Source: CBDAQA01 sp965247815
Lineage (GTDB): Bacteria; Planctomycetota; Phycisphaerae; Tepidisphaerales; Tepidisphaeraceae
Length of the DNA: 64,000 nt
Direction: 5' to 3'
Assembly (NCBI GenBank): GCA_965247815.1
Contig: CBDFHW010000022.1
Location: 124,001 to 188,000 of the forward strand
Below the pieces are notes generated by a model, which had not been told where the DNA came from, did not search any database, and saw nothing but the letters and a program-made list of their open reading frames with translations. Shown one piece after another: positions 8,367 through 17,265 of this stretch; position 1 is the stretch's first letter, and each line of letters starts with the position of its first letter. The translations under genes were made by a program, and so were the position numbers.

Positions 8367-8864
8367 CTAGACGGCCAGAACGCCGGTGCGGATGAGATAC
8401 GCCAGCTTGGCCCGCTGGTCGGTATTCAGGATGGCGTGCAGCTGTTGGATACACCGGATCACGGCGTCGCGCAACCGCTGGGCGGTTTGCACTCGGCGGT
8501 CGCCGCCGGTGGAAGCCTTGGCGGCGTCGAACGCTTCACCGGCGACCGCGTCGGCGAACTCGGCCAGCGTTCGCCGGTCGTCCACCTCGGCCTGCGCCCG
8601 CTCGGTTTTCACCTCGTCGAGCAACCGCGCCAGCTCCGCGATCTGCTTGTCGTCGAGATCCAGCTTGTACGCCAGGAACCGCAACGGCCTGCGGACGCCG
8701 AACCCGCCGCCCCCGCCGTCGAACCCTTCACCGTGGCCCGGGCCGTGGCCTTCACCACGCCCCCGGCCCATGAAAAAACTACCCCATCCGTGCCCCTGAG
8801 GCTCAAAGCCCTCGGGCCGGCGACGCGAACGGGGACCGCAACATGAAACAGAAAAAGACCGCAT
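8367..8864 (-). CDS. CpxP/Spy-like helical protein
   Basis: The 165-residue protein has a glycine-rich front part (GRGRGEGHGPGHGEGFDGGG) and a helical back half, LDLDDKQIAELARLLDEVKTE then LHAILNTDQRAKLAYLIRTG. The pairing of LDLDDKQ with LNTDQRAKL resembles the LTXXQ repeats of the CpxP/Spy/CnrX-type periplasmic metal and stress sensors. I see no convincing signal peptide: the N-terminus MRSFSVSCCGPRSRRRPEGF is basic and not hydrophobic, so it may stay in the cytoplasm. The start ATG at 8864 was preferred to 8933. A strong terminator follows. Function inferred only from the helix pattern. Confidence 0.6.
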   Translation of the reverse strand: MRSFSVSCCGPRSRRRPEGFEPQGHGWGSFFMGRGRGEGHGPGHGEGFDGGGGGFGVRRPLRFLAYKLDLDDKQIAELARLLDEVKTERAQAEVDDRRTLAEFADAVAGEAFDAAKASTGGDRRVQTAQRLRDAVIRCIQQLHAILNTDQRAKLAYLIRTGVLAV

Positions 8865-8963
8865 GACATGCTCCTTCTCGCTGAGGCGAAACGCTCCGAG
8901 CGGGGAATAGAAAACGTGGGCACATTGCCTCACGACGAGTCATGCTAGGCGGTAAAAAACTGA

Positions 8964-9072
8964 AAGTCAGTTAGGGGGAAATGATAAACGATGAATGATG
9001 AATGCAGAACGAAGAAAGAAAACGCCGGCAATGCACTTCTCTGCATTCATCATTCATCATTCTGACTTTTCC
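8964..9072. repeat. ATGAATGATGAAT-type inverted repeat
   Basis: The left arm carries GATGAATGATGAATGCAGAA and the right arm the near complement TCTGCATTCATCATTCATCA, with a GC-rich centre. It abuts the stop of fabI. A related element made of GACGAATGACGAA units fills 22741-23050. Confidence 0.65.
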
Positions 9073-9073
9073 C

Positions 9074-9868
9074 TTAAAGCCCGACTACATTAAACCCGCA
9101 GTCGACGAAGATGTTTTCGCCGGTGACGCCGCTGGACAGGTCGCTGAGCAGATACACGGCGGTCTTGCCGACTTCGTCGGCGTCGATGTTGCGGTGCAGC
9201 GGCGCTTTGCGCTTGGTGTGCTCGAACATCTCGTCGATCCCGCCGACGGCCTTGCTGCTCAGCGTCGCCAGTGCGCCGGCTGAGATCGTGTTCACGCGGA
9301 TGTTTTTGTTCCCCAGGTCGAACGCCAAATACCGGGCCGAGCTTTCCAGCGCCGCCTTGGCGACGCCCATGATGTTGTAACCGGGGATGACCTGCGTCGC
9401 GCCGAGATAGGTCAGCGCGATGACCGACCCGCCGTCGGTCATGAGCGGGGCCGCCGCCCGGGTCAACGCGATCAGGCTGTACGCGCTGATGTCGACCGCC
9501 TGCTTGAACACGTCGCGGGTGGTCGAGAGGAAATTACCTTCGTCTTTTTTCAAGTAATCCCGGTTGGCGAACGCCAGGCAGTGCACGAGGAAATCGATCT
9601 TGCCGAACTGCTGTTTGGCGCCGTCGAAGAACGCGGCGATCGATTCGTCGCTGCCGACGTCGCACGGGTGAAGCCATTCGTTGGCGAACCCGTTTTCTTC
9701 CATCGCCTTGCTGACCCGGCGCTTGGATTTTTCGATGTTGTCCATCGGCAGAAAACCGAACCCGCACTTGGCGCCCTGCTTGATGCAATTGTTGGCAATG
9801 TGCGTCGCGATCGAGCGGTCGTTGGCAATGTTCAGAATCAGTCCGGTTTTTCCGTCGAGCAGGCCCAT
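9074..9868 (-). CDS. fabI: Enoyl-[acyl-carrier-protein] reductase (NADH), FabI type
   Basis: The 264-residue protein is a short-chain dehydrogenase that performs the last reduction of each fatty-acid elongation cycle (trans-2-enoyl-ACP to acyl-ACP). The nucleotide-binding N-terminus is LDGKTGLILNIANDRSIATHIA, the modified Rossmann motif of FabI. The catalytic pair sits in TYLGATQVIPGYNIMGVAKA: the Tyr of TYLGA and the Tyr-X6-Lys of YNIMGVAK. A clear ribosome binding site, GGAGG, lies 5 bases before the ATG at 9868, which fixes that start over the longer frame from 9907. It is a single gene, and no other fatty-acid synthesis gene is adjacent. Confidence 0.95.
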   Translation of the reverse strand: MGLLDGKTGLILNIANDRSIATHIANNCIKQGAKCGFGFLPMDNIEKSKRRVSKAMEENGFANEWLHPCDVGSDESIAAFFDGAKQQFGKIDFLVHCLAFANRDYLKKDEGNFLSTTRDVFKQAVDISAYSLIALTRAAAPLMTDGGSVIALTYLGATQVIPGYNIMGVAKAALESSARYLAFDLGNKNIRVNTISAGALATLSSKAVGGIDEMFEHTKRKAPLHRNIDADEVGKTAVYLLSDLSSGVTGENIFVDCGFNVVGL

Positions 9869-10019
9869 GTATTCCTCCGTGGGATGGTTAATTCGTGCCC
9901 GAACCATCTCACGTGTGGTCTCGGGTGATCGGGCGGTAAGCTTAGTGATCGGACCAAAACCTCACAAGGCGGTCGCCGGATGACAATCGCACCATTCCGC
10001 GTAGGCTGAGCCGCGAGAG

Positions 10020-10475
10020 CTAACTATCGTTTGTTCCGGTTGCCTTCATGTCATTGGCATAGTCCTCAAGGAATTCCGCTCGGCTTAAGAGGATGGTGGC
10101 GAACTCCTTTTGTCTTCCCGGCGGACCGATCTGAAAATTCGGAGCCCACTCACCCTTTGCCATAAATCCCGCTGCGGACTTCCAAACATTCGCGAATGAT
10201 AGCAGCACGTCGGCGTCATCCCGTTCGTGCGTACAGGTGATGTAATCAGTTGGCACGTCGCCGGAAATCGCCCACCACCCAATGCGACCGGAGTCGAGAT
10301 TCGATCTGACCGCCCAGATGGCGATGTAAGGCGCGAGGAACCATCGCGGTTCGAGCGATACCCCGCCGTGCGCGCATCGCTCAGCAGACAGATAATCGAC
10401 AACCCGAAGCCGCTGCGACGCCGCCCACTTTGCTTCCTCAGTATCCCTGATCGTTGAATTCTCGTCGCTATCCAT
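10020..10475 (-). CDS. DUF4826-like protein
   Basis: A soluble 151-residue protein. The stretch APYIAIWAVRSN, then GRIGWWAISGDVPTDYI, fits my memory of the DUF4826 family (tryptophan-rich, with a W-A-I-S-G-D-x-P-T-D-Y signature). I have no function to offer; such proteins resemble immunity or housekeeping orphans in other genomes, but nothing here tests that. There is no signal peptide or membrane segment. It starts at the ATG at 10475. The 224 bases upstream, to the divergent glycosyltransferase gene, show no other feature. Confidence 0.6.
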   Translation of the reverse strand: MDSDENSTIRDTEEAKWAASQRLRVVDYLSAERCAHGGVSLEPRWFLAPYIAIWAVRSNLDSGRIGWWAISGDVPTDYITCTHERDDADVLLSFANVWKSAAGFMAKGEWAPNFQIGPPGRQKEFATILLSRAEFLEDYANDMKATGTNDS

Positions 10476-10699
10476 TCAACATCTCGCTGGTGAGAGAATA
10501 CGACGCATGAATGCTTGGAACGCCAAGCTCCACACCTCATCTGGTTTGCCTGTAGCTCACAATACCCCACTCTTGCCAAGATCATTGTTGAGACGGCGGT
10601 CAAGGCAAGCTCATTTCATATGGTCAAACTCGGCCCGCCGAGTAGAATTGCCGCTGGCGGCGAGTGCCGAGTTGTGACAGCCCGACAGTGCGATCACCG

Positions 10700-12013
10700 A
10701 TGAGTCTCCTTTACATGCCTGCTGATTCCGGCACCGGTGAACGCCAACCGGCTCGCACGCCCCGGCCCGACCTCCCGTCGGCAGCATTGCCGGTGGTACG
10801 GCCCGTTGTGGTTGCCCCTACCTATAACAACGCTGCAACGCTCGGACATATGCTGGCGGATCTCGAACAGCTCGGCTTGCCGGTGGTCGTCGTCGACGAC
10901 GGGTCGACGGACCAGACGCCGACGCTTCTTGGCGACTGGATCGACGCCGATTCTGTCGGCCGAACGGTGCTTACCCATGACCGCAATCGCGGCAAAGCGG
11001 CGGCGCTGCAGACCGCCTTTCGGCACGCGGAAAAGTTGTGCTTCACGCACGCGATCAGTCTGGACACCGACGGGCAACTCGATGCTTCGGACGTCCCTCA
11101 ATTGCTGGCAAGCTCACAAGTGAACCCCGCTGCGCTGGTGCTCGGCGTGCGAGATTCGGCCGCGGCGGATTACCCGGCGAGGAGCCGGTTCGGGCGGTGG
11201 TTTTCCAACGCACTCGTGCGGTTCGAATCCGGAACAACTGTCGCGGACAGCCAGTGCGGGCTTCGGATCTATCCGTTGAAGACCGTGAATCAGGTACGCT
11301 GCCAGTCCGGGCATTACGGCTTCGAAACCGAGATCATTACCCGGCTGCGTTGGGCCGGGACGCCGATCACCGAGGTGCCGGTCGCGTGCCGGTATTTTTC
11401 GACCGGACAACGGGTCAGCCATTTCAAGCCGGTGCTTGATTCGCTGCGGGCACTACGCATGCACGGGCGGTTGATCCTGACCGCGATGAACCCGGTGCAT
11501 CGGGGAGCCCGGCCCGCGTGGTCCGCTCCGGCCCACTCGCTGCCGCGCCAGTTTTTAAGCTGGATCAACCCGATGTCCGCCTGGCGACAGGTTCGCGGGG
11601 AACACAAGGGCCACACCCGGTTCGCCGCCGGTTTTGCCGCGGGTGTTTTCATCGCCACGCTTCCGTTGTACGGCGTGCAGACGCTGGTCGGGTTGTTCGT
11701 CGCCAAGCGGTTTAAATTAAATCCCGTGTCGGTCGTCGCCGGCGCGAACGTGTCGATCCCGCCGATCGGACCGGTGCTGATCGCCGGGGCGATCGCGGTC
11801 GGGCACGTGATGCTGCACGGGTCGCTCCCCACGTTGGACAGTTACGATTTTCGCCATCATTCGGCCGGTGATATTCTGCTGCCGGCGATCATTGAATGGG
11901 TGCTCGGCGGATTCGTGCTCGGGATCGTGCTCGCGCTGCTTTCGTTCGTCGGGCTCAACTCGTTTCTCCGGATGTTCAGCGACAGCCCTGACCTGACGCC
12001 GGAGCCGCGATGA
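10700..12013 (+). CDS. Glycosyltransferase family 2 fused to a DUF2062 membrane domain
   Basis: The 437-residue protein has a GT-A domain at about 30-260: VVAPTYNNAATLGHML, VVVVDDGSTDQT (first DXD-like acidic site), RGKAAALQTAF and SLDTDGQ (DXD), ending with the FETEIITRLRWAG helix typical of GT2. After a linker, a DUF2062 domain (about 300-425) has the hallmark RFAAGFAAGVFIATLPLYGVQT followed by two further hydrophobic segments (minus the last residues shown). It probably transfers a sugar from an activated donor to a membrane acceptor. Its stop overlaps the start of the next acyltransferase gene (ATGA), so glycolipid or lipid-anchor synthesis is a fair inference. The ATG at 10700 was preferred to the GTG at 10664. 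Confidence 0.88.
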   Translation: MSLLYMPADSGTGERQPARTPRPDLPSAALPVVRPVVVAPTYNNAATLGHMLADLEQLGLPVVVVDDGSTDQTPTLLGDWIDADSVGRTVLTHDRNRGKAAALQTAFRHAEKLCFTHAISLDTDGQLDASDVPQLLASSQVNPAALVLGVRDSAAADYPARSRFGRWFSNALVRFESGTTVADSQCGLRIYPLKTVNQVRCQSGHYGFETEIITRLRWAGTPITEVPVACRYFSTGQRVSHFKPVLDSLRALRMHGRLILTAMNPVHRGARPAWSAPAHSLPRQFLSWINPMSAWRQVRGEHKGHTRFAAGFAAGVFIATLPLYGVQTLVGLFVAKRFKLNPVSVVAGANVSIPPIGPVLIAGAIAVGHVMLHGSLPTLDSYDFRHHSAGDILLPAIIEWVLGGFVLGIVLALLSFVGLNSFLRMFSDSPDLTPEPR

Positions 12014-12792
12014 CCCCAGCCACCGATGCGGCCGCGTCGAAGCCGGTCGTCCCCGACACGGCCGCGGTCACACCGATGTCGCTGCTGCCCCCCAACCCTG
12101 TCAACGTCGGAATATACGTGACGCCGTTTTCACGCCTGGTCCGATGGGTCTGCTGGGCCGCGGGTCGAGTGATCTGGTTTCTGACCTTTCGGACCAAAGT
12201 GATCAACCGCAAGGCGATCGAAGCGCCTGGCGGGTACCAGATCGCTTGTACGCATCTGAGTCATCTCGAGCCGTTTTTGCTGGGAATCTATTCGTCCCGT
12301 CCGGTCGACTGGATGACCCGCATCGAGTTTTATCAGTTCGGCTGGATGACGTGGTTTTTGAATCGGTTCGGCGCGTTTCCCGTCCGCCGGCAGGGGATAT
12401 CGGTGAGCGCGATTCGCACCGCGGTCGCGCGCATCAATCTGGGCCGGGTGGTCGCGATCGCGCCCGAAGGCGGTGTGGCCAAGGGAAAGCTGTCGGTCTG
12501 TCGGGGCGGGCCGATCCGGCTCGGCGCGTGCCTGATCGCCTGTCGGACCGGCCGGCCGATTGTGCCGTGCGTGATCCTGGGAAGCCACGTGCTGCAGGCG
12601 ATAGGTCCGTGGCTGCCGTTCCGCCGGGCGCGATTGTGGATCGCCTTTGGTGATCCACTGTTCCCGCCGGCCGAGGTCGAAAACAAAAAGCTCGCCCGGC
12701 AGATCCTGGGCCGACAGTTGCAGGAAAGTTACGGCGCATTGTATCGGCAGTTACTGGCACAGTTTCAATTGGAGGACAGCGCGTTTCCATGA
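12010..12792 (+). CDS. PlsC-type acyltransferase (HX4E variant)
   Basis: A 260-residue member of the glycerol-phosphate/1-acylglycerol-phosphate acyltransferase superfamily. A membrane helix at about 46-62 precedes the catalytic motif. The normal HX4D appears as HLSHLE (His82, Glu87), so the usual aspartate is replaced by glutamate. Motif III reads APEGGVAKGKL instead of FPEGTRS, and motif IV is IVPCVIL. The changed motifs make its acceptor uncertain (lysophospholipid, ornithine lipid or glycolipid). The start overlaps the preceding glycosyltransferase stop by 4 bases, so the two are probably translated together. Confidence 0.82.
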   Translation: MTPATDAAASKPVVPDTAAVTPMSLLPPNPVNVGIYVTPFSRLVRWVCWAAGRVIWFLTFRTKVINRKAIEAPGGYQIACTHLSHLEPFLLGIYSSRPVDWMTRIEFYQFGWMTWFLNRFGAFPVRRQGISVSAIRTAVARINLGRVVAIAPEGGVAKGKLSVCRGGPIRLGACLIACRTGRPIVPCVILGSHVLQAIGPWLPFRRARLWIAFGDPLFPPAEVENKKLARQILGRQLQESYGALYRQLLAQFQLEDSAFP

Positions 12793-12813
12793 CGTTTTCC
12801 TTATCTCGATCAC

Positions 12814-12892
12814 CTGTTTAGCGGCTGCCCCGAAAGGGCGCACTTCTCGTGGACAACGTCGACCGTGCCTCTTCGGGGCGACCGCTAAACAG
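12814..12892. repeat. Palindromic repeat, family A
   Basis: The arms CTGTTTAGCGGCTGCCCCGA (12814 onwards) and TCGGGGCGACCGCTAAACAG (ending 12892) are almost fully complementary around a central spacer. It separates the two acyltransferase genes. Other copies are at 3047, 21355 and 24691. Confidence 0.8.
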
Positions 12893-12918
12893 TGTTGAGT
12901 CCGGCCGTCGGTCAAACC

Positions 12919-13575
12919 ATGAGCGAATTCTCCTACCAACTGATTCGCGCGATCGGATATCCGATTCTCTGGGTCAGTTCCCGTCCGGTGGTGTTGCACA
13001 TCGAACGCGTGCGGCGATCGGGTCCATTCATTCTCGCGCCTAATCATTTGAGTCCGTTCGACGTGGCGGGGCTGATCGGCATCACGCCGCGGAATCTTGA
13101 TTTTTTGAGCATCACCGAGTTCCTGAAAAAACCGGTCGTCGCGTCGTTCTTCAGATCGATGAACTGCACGTTCGTCGACCGCGGCAAGGCAGACCCCGGG
13201 GCGGCGCACGCGCTGGCGGCACGCCTGCGACGCGGCAGGGCGGTCGCGATGTTTCCCGAAGCCGGCATCCGCACCGAGGCCACGTCGGTGATCAACGGCG
13301 GGCCCTTCAAACCCGGCGTCGTTCGCCTGGCGCAACTGACCGGAGCCCCGATCGTCCCCTGCGTGATCCTGGGCACCGGGGTTTACACCAAGGTCGCCAG
13401 CTACCTGCCGACCCGCGCCGTCCGCTGGGGCCTGATCTACGGGAATGACATTCGCGTGACCGGCTGCGACGACGACCGGGCCGTGCGTCAGGCCGCGACC
13501 GACAAGCTCCGGGACGCGTACCGTGACCTTTACCTGGAACTCAAAACTGCGATCGACGCGGTGCAGAAAAAATAA
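12919..13575 (+). CDS. PlsC-type 1-acylglycerol-3-phosphate acyltransferase
   Basis: A 218-residue acyltransferase with canonical motifs: NHLSPFD (His43, Asp48), then RGKADPGAAHALAARLRRGRA region with Phe-Pro-Glu in MFPEAGIRTE, and APIVPCVIL. It should acylate lysophosphatidate or a similar acceptor on the inner face of the membrane. The N-terminal 25 residues (IRAIGYPILWVSSRPVVL) form a membrane-associated helix. The ATG at 12919 was chosen over a TTG at 12892, which lies inside the repeat. It follows a diverged paralogue with which it shares the overall layout, so the pair may handle two acylation steps. Confidence 0.88.
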   Translation: MSEFSYQLIRAIGYPILWVSSRPVVLHIERVRRSGPFILAPNHLSPFDVAGLIGITPRNLDFLSITEFLKKPVVASFFRSMNCTFVDRGKADPGAAHALAARLRRGRAVAMFPEAGIRTEATSVINGGPFKPGVVRLAQLTGAPIVPCVILGTGVYTKVASYLPTRAVRWGLIYGNDIRVTGCDDDRAVRQAATDKLRDAYRDLYLELKTAIDAVQKK

Positions 13576-13737
13576 CGTCTTCCGCCCCCGCGCCGTTTCC
13601 TAGTACGGGCACGTGTCGCGAGCGCCTTCACCGCCGGCACAGGCGTTACGACCGACAAACTGATTGCAATATTCCGCGGGATTCGTTTGCCTGTGGTCGG
13701 GCACAGGATAGACTTTGAATGACCCCGGAGGAGTCAT

Positions 13738-16482
13738 TTGAAAAATCGCCTTAAGGCCACCACGGCGGCCGTGTTGCTATTCCCGTTGACGGCACACGCC
13801 TCGGTCCCGGTCGAGCAAATCGAAGCCTACGAGGTCGACGGCGGGGACGATCCGAATGCCCCGACCCGCTACGCGCCTGTCCCCTTTAACGGCAACCCTA
13901 CGTTACTGGTGCTCCCCGGCCAGTTAGGCAACGCGTACCCGAATCAGACCTTCCATGCCGTCCCGTCGACCGACACGACCACGACCAGCTCCGGGCACGC
14001 CGGCGCGGTCGGCAGTCTGATGTACGGCAACGGATCGGTCGGCTACCAATACGTCACCGACATTTATTGCCTTGCCGCGGACAACTTCCTGGGGGGGACG
14101 ACCAACGCTCAGGTGAACACCGGCAACAGCACGTCGTTACCCGGCACGTTCGACGGCGGCGCGAAGGTCGTCAACAACAGTTATGTCGGCACGTTCGTCG
14201 GCGGCGTCTCGGGCGGCGTTACGCTGACCGCAGACACCGATTTGGACGTCCAACGCCGTATTGATTACATGATCAAAAAGGCGGACGTCACGTTCGTCGC
14301 CGGGGCGGTTTCCAACCTCGGCGGGTCCGCGTACCAGGACCTGGTCTGGTCGAGTTACAACTCGCTGGCCGTCAGCGGGCAGCAGACGTTCAGCCCGACC
14401 GGGAGCCCGGGCAAACCGCACGCCGACCTGTTCGGCGGGGGGGATGCGTCGTTCGCCGCGGCAGTGGTTTCGGGGTATGCCGCGTCGCTGTACGGCAACG
14501 CTTTCGGACCCGGAACCACCTCGCTGACGCCCGACGCGCTGCACGGGCCGACGATCCGCAGCCTCCTGATGGCTGGTGCCGGCAAGTCCGGGTATACCCG
14601 GCAGACCACCAACAACCTGGACCTGATTCACGGCGCCGGGCTGACTAATTACGACAACAGCTTGTCGATCCTGCAGGCGGGCGAAAAATTGTTGCCGGCC
14701 GTGACCTCGAACACCATCACCGGGACCCCGAGCGCGAACCAGAAAGGCTGGGCGTACGGCACGTTCAGCCCGGGCACCAAAGACGCGGTGCTGTTTCAAT
14801 CCGCCAACACGATCACCGGTATCACCGCGTCGCTGAATTGGGACATCGACGTCACGCACACCGCGACCACGATCGACACCCGCTCGCAGACGATTTCGAA
14901 TCTTGCGCTGAACGTCTATCCCGTGACGTTCTCTGGCGGACACTACACGCTGGGAACCGTGCTCAGCTCGACCGGCCTGGCCAGCAGCACGACCGGCGAC
15001 AACGTGCAGTACCTTTACTCCACCAGCACGCTGCCGGCCGGGACGTATGCGTTTATTATTACCGACAGCAGCGGTGGGTCGACGCCGGCGGCATTCTCCT
15101 ACTCCTTGGCAGGTTCGTTCGCCAGCCAGTGGAACGCGAACGGCGGGGCGTCCTGGGGGACGGCCTCGAACTGGACGAATTCGGTGCCGAACGGTCAGGC
15201 CGCGCAGGTGAACCTGCTCGCGTCGCCGGGCGTGACCACGTCGTCAACGATCACGCTCGACGGAAACCGCACGGTCGGGCAACTGACTTTTGCCAACGCG
15301 AATTCGTACACGGTCGCGCAGGGCACGGTGCCTTCGGGGGTCGCCGGAACTCTGACGATCGACGACACGGGAAATTCGTCCGGCACGGCCACGCCGCTGA
15401 TCGCAGTGACCGCCGGGAATCACACCATCAACGCACCGGTCGCGCTGGCCAATGGTGTCACCGTCAACACCTCAGCCGGCACGGGGCTCACGGTCACACG
15501 CGCGATCACCGGCACGGGCGGCTTGACCAAGACCGGCGGCGGGGCGCTGACGCTGACGGCCGCGAACACATTCGGCAACACGACCATCAACGGCGGCGTG
15601 CTCACGCTCGCGTCGACCGGGTCGATCACCACCGGCACGATCAACGTCAACAACGCCGCCACGCTGACCTTCGCCGCCAATCCTGGCGCGGGCGTGCTCG
15701 CCACGAACGTCGCCCCTGCGGTCAATATCAAGTCCGGCGGAACCGTCACCGTCGCGCTGCCGTCGGTGCACACGGCCCGGCAACTTTTGACGACCACTGG
15801 CGGGCTTACCCTCGCCGGAGCGACCGACGCCTGGACCGGGAAACTTGATCTTACCAGCAACGACTTGGACGTCCCCGCGGGCAACCTCGGCACAATTACC
15901 AATCAGATCAAGGCCGGCTTCAATCAGGGAACTTTTTCTGGCCAGGGCATCACGTCGTCGGCCGCGGCGAACAATCCGACCCACCTGACCACGCTCGGCG
16001 TGATCCAGAATAACGACGGCGCGGGCCATCAGATATACGGCACCAGCGGAACGCTCGGCCTGTTCGACGGGCAGGACACGCCGTTGAATGACGTGCTCGT
16101 CAAGTACACTTATTTCGGGGATGCCAACCTCGACGGGCAGGTCGACGGGTCCGATTACACCAGGATCGATGCGGCGTTCGGCACTCCGCTGACCGGCTGG
16201 ATCAACGGCGATTTTAACTACGACGGGCACATTGACGGGTCGGATTACACCCTGATCGACAGCGCGTTCAACACTCAGAGCGGCAGCCTGACGACCGGCG
16301 TCAGCGGGTTTGCCTTCAGCACAGCTTCGCTCGGTACGACGACGCTCGGCACGACGTCTGCAGTGCCCGAACCTTCATCGTTCGGGCTGGCGTTGAGCTT
16401 CGAGTTACTGTTTCGCAGGCGCCGGCGGGTTTGCTTCTCGGCTCTACCGACCACCGTCGTAAGCCGAATTGTCTGCCGATAA
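13738..16482 (+). CDS. Exported subtilase-like PEP-CTERM protein with autotransporter-type repeats and dockerin-like module
   Basis: The 914-residue protein starts at a TTG with GGAGGAG 4 bases upstream. A signal peptide (MKNRLKATTAAVLLFPLTAHA) is followed by a degenerate subtilisin-like domain (about 25-320): HAGAVG around His87 recalls the subtilase HGTHVAG, and GGGDASFAAAVVSG around Ser238 recalls GTSMAAP. The catalytic Asp is not clear. About 500-690 holds autotransporter-associated beta-strand repeats (LTKTGGGALTLTAANTF). A dockerin-like pair of calcium loops follows (GDANLDGQVDGSDYTRID and GDFNYDGHIDGSDYTLID). The end is a PEP-CTERM anchor (VPEPSS, hydrophobic helix, RRRRR) but runs on for about 17 residues. 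Its 3' end overlaps the convergent pseudopilin gene by 39 bases. Confidence 0.8.
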   Translation: MKNRLKATTAAVLLFPLTAHASVPVEQIEAYEVDGGDDPNAPTRYAPVPFNGNPTLLVLPGQLGNAYPNQTFHAVPSTDTTTTSSGHAGAVGSLMYGNGSVGYQYVTDIYCLAADNFLGGTTNAQVNTGNSTSLPGTFDGGAKVVNNSYVGTFVGGVSGGVTLTADTDLDVQRRIDYMIKKADVTFVAGAVSNLGGSAYQDLVWSSYNSLAVSGQQTFSPTGSPGKPHADLFGGGDASFAAAVVSGYAASLYGNAFGPGTTSLTPDALHGPTIRSLLMAGAGKSGYTRQTTNNLDLIHGAGLTNYDNSLSILQAGEKLLPAVTSNTITGTPSANQKGWAYGTFSPGTKDAVLFQSANTITGITASLNWDIDVTHTATTIDTRSQTISNLALNVYPVTFSGGHYTLGTVLSSTGLASSTTGDNVQYLYSTSTLPAGTYAFIITDSSGGSTPAAFSYSLAGSFASQWNANGGASWGTASNWTNSVPNGQAAQVNLLASPGVTTSSTITLDGNRTVGQLTFANANSYTVAQGTVPSGVAGTLTIDDTGNSSGTATPLIAVTAGNHTINAPVALANGVTVNTSAGTGLTVTRAITGTGGLTKTGGGALTLTAANTFGNTTINGGVLTLASTGSITTGTINVNNAATLTFAANPGAGVLATNVAPAVNIKSGGTVTVALPSVHTARQLLTTTGGLTLAGATDAWTGKLDLTSNDLDVPAGNLGTITNQIKAGFNQGTFSGQGITSSAAANNPTHLTTLGVIQNNDGAGHQIYGTSGTLGLFDGQDTPLNDVLVKYTYFGDANLDGQVDGSDYTRIDAAFGTPLTGWINGDFNYDGHIDGSDYTLIDSAFNTQSGSLTTGVSGFAFSTASLGTTTLGTTSAVPEPSSFGLALSFELLFRRRRRVCFSALPTTVVSRIVCR

Positions 16483-17265
16483 AAAACCGGTACCCGCGGT
16501 CGCCGTCGCCGCACTGTAGGTGATCGCGCCCCGGTCACTTTTCCCGGCAAGGACGAATCTCGCCAACACCGACGCGGCGTGGCCGTCACAGAAACAAACG
16601 TTGGTCCGACCCAGGTGGCGGTACCCCTGCGTGCCGGAAAGCCGGGTCGCGCCGCCGACGCTGTCGCCGATGTCAGTCCGGGACATCAGCAGTGGGGCAC
16701 GCATGTATTTGTTGGTCCCCCCGGTCGACATCGCGTCGCCGAACATCGCGACATCGGTCGATCGTTTGATACTGCCAAGTTTCGCGGGCGACTCGTGCGG
16801 GTTTCCGATCGGCGTCGTCTCGCCAACGCCACCGCCGATGTAACTGGTGTTGTAGTTGTAACCGGTATACGGGTCGTTCGTGCCGAGCGCGGTGCCGTCG
16901 TAGCTGGGGCATTGCTGGACGGCCGTGTTGGTTCGGCCCTGCCATAAGAGCCCGGGTTTGATGTTCGCCGAATCAGACTCGTCGAAATCCCAGTAGACCT
17001 TCCCGCCGGTTTGCGCCTGGGGGAACGAACCGTGGTTGTCGGCGGCGACTCCGAACGCGGCCAACCCCAACTGGTGCAGGTTGCTCAGACACTTCACCGC
17101 CTTGGCCTGCTCCCGAGCGCGGGAGAGCGTCGGGAGCAAAAGGCCAATCAGCAGTGCGATAATACCAATCACCACCAGCAGCTCGACGAGCGTGAAGGCA
17201 ACGCGCGCTGCAACGGCATATGCCGTTGAACGAAGTCGAAGTTCACACCGTCGGGTGCGGGGCAT
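16444..17265 (-). CDS. Type II secretion/type IV pseudopilin-like protein
   Basis: The 273-residue protein carries a class III prepilin signature: a basic leader, then FTLVELLVVIGIIALLIGLL with the conserved Glu at mature position 5, then SRAREQAKAVKCLSNLHQLG. The C-terminal part has the planctomycete-type end FCDGHAASVL (seen in DUF1559-like pilins), with Gly-rich strands. It should be cut and methylated by a PilD-type prepilin peptidase and assembled as a pseudopilus or surface fibre. Its ATG overlaps the stop of the upstream PEP-CTERM gene (TGATG), so both are under the same cobalamin riboswitch. Confidence 0.88.
   Translation of the reverse strand: MPRTRRCELRLRSTAYAVAARVAFTLVELLVVIGIIALLIGLLLPTLSRAREQAKAVKCLSNLHQLGLAAFGVAADNHGSFPQAQTGGKVYWDFDESDSANIKPGLLWQGRTNTAVQQCPSYDGTALGTNDPYTGYNYNTSYIGGGVGETTPIGNPHESPAKLGSIKRSTDVAMFGDAMSTGGTNKYMRAPLLMSRTDIGDSVGGATRLSGTQGYRHLGRTNVCFCDGHAASVLARFVLAGKSDRGAITYSAATATAGTGFLSADNSAYDGGR

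Noticed and set aside
14137..16230. Long minus-strand frames (268 and 252 codons) within the subtilase-like gene
   Set aside because: They are shadows of a GC-rich repetitive gene; the peptides are Arg/Val/Gly rich with no domain.
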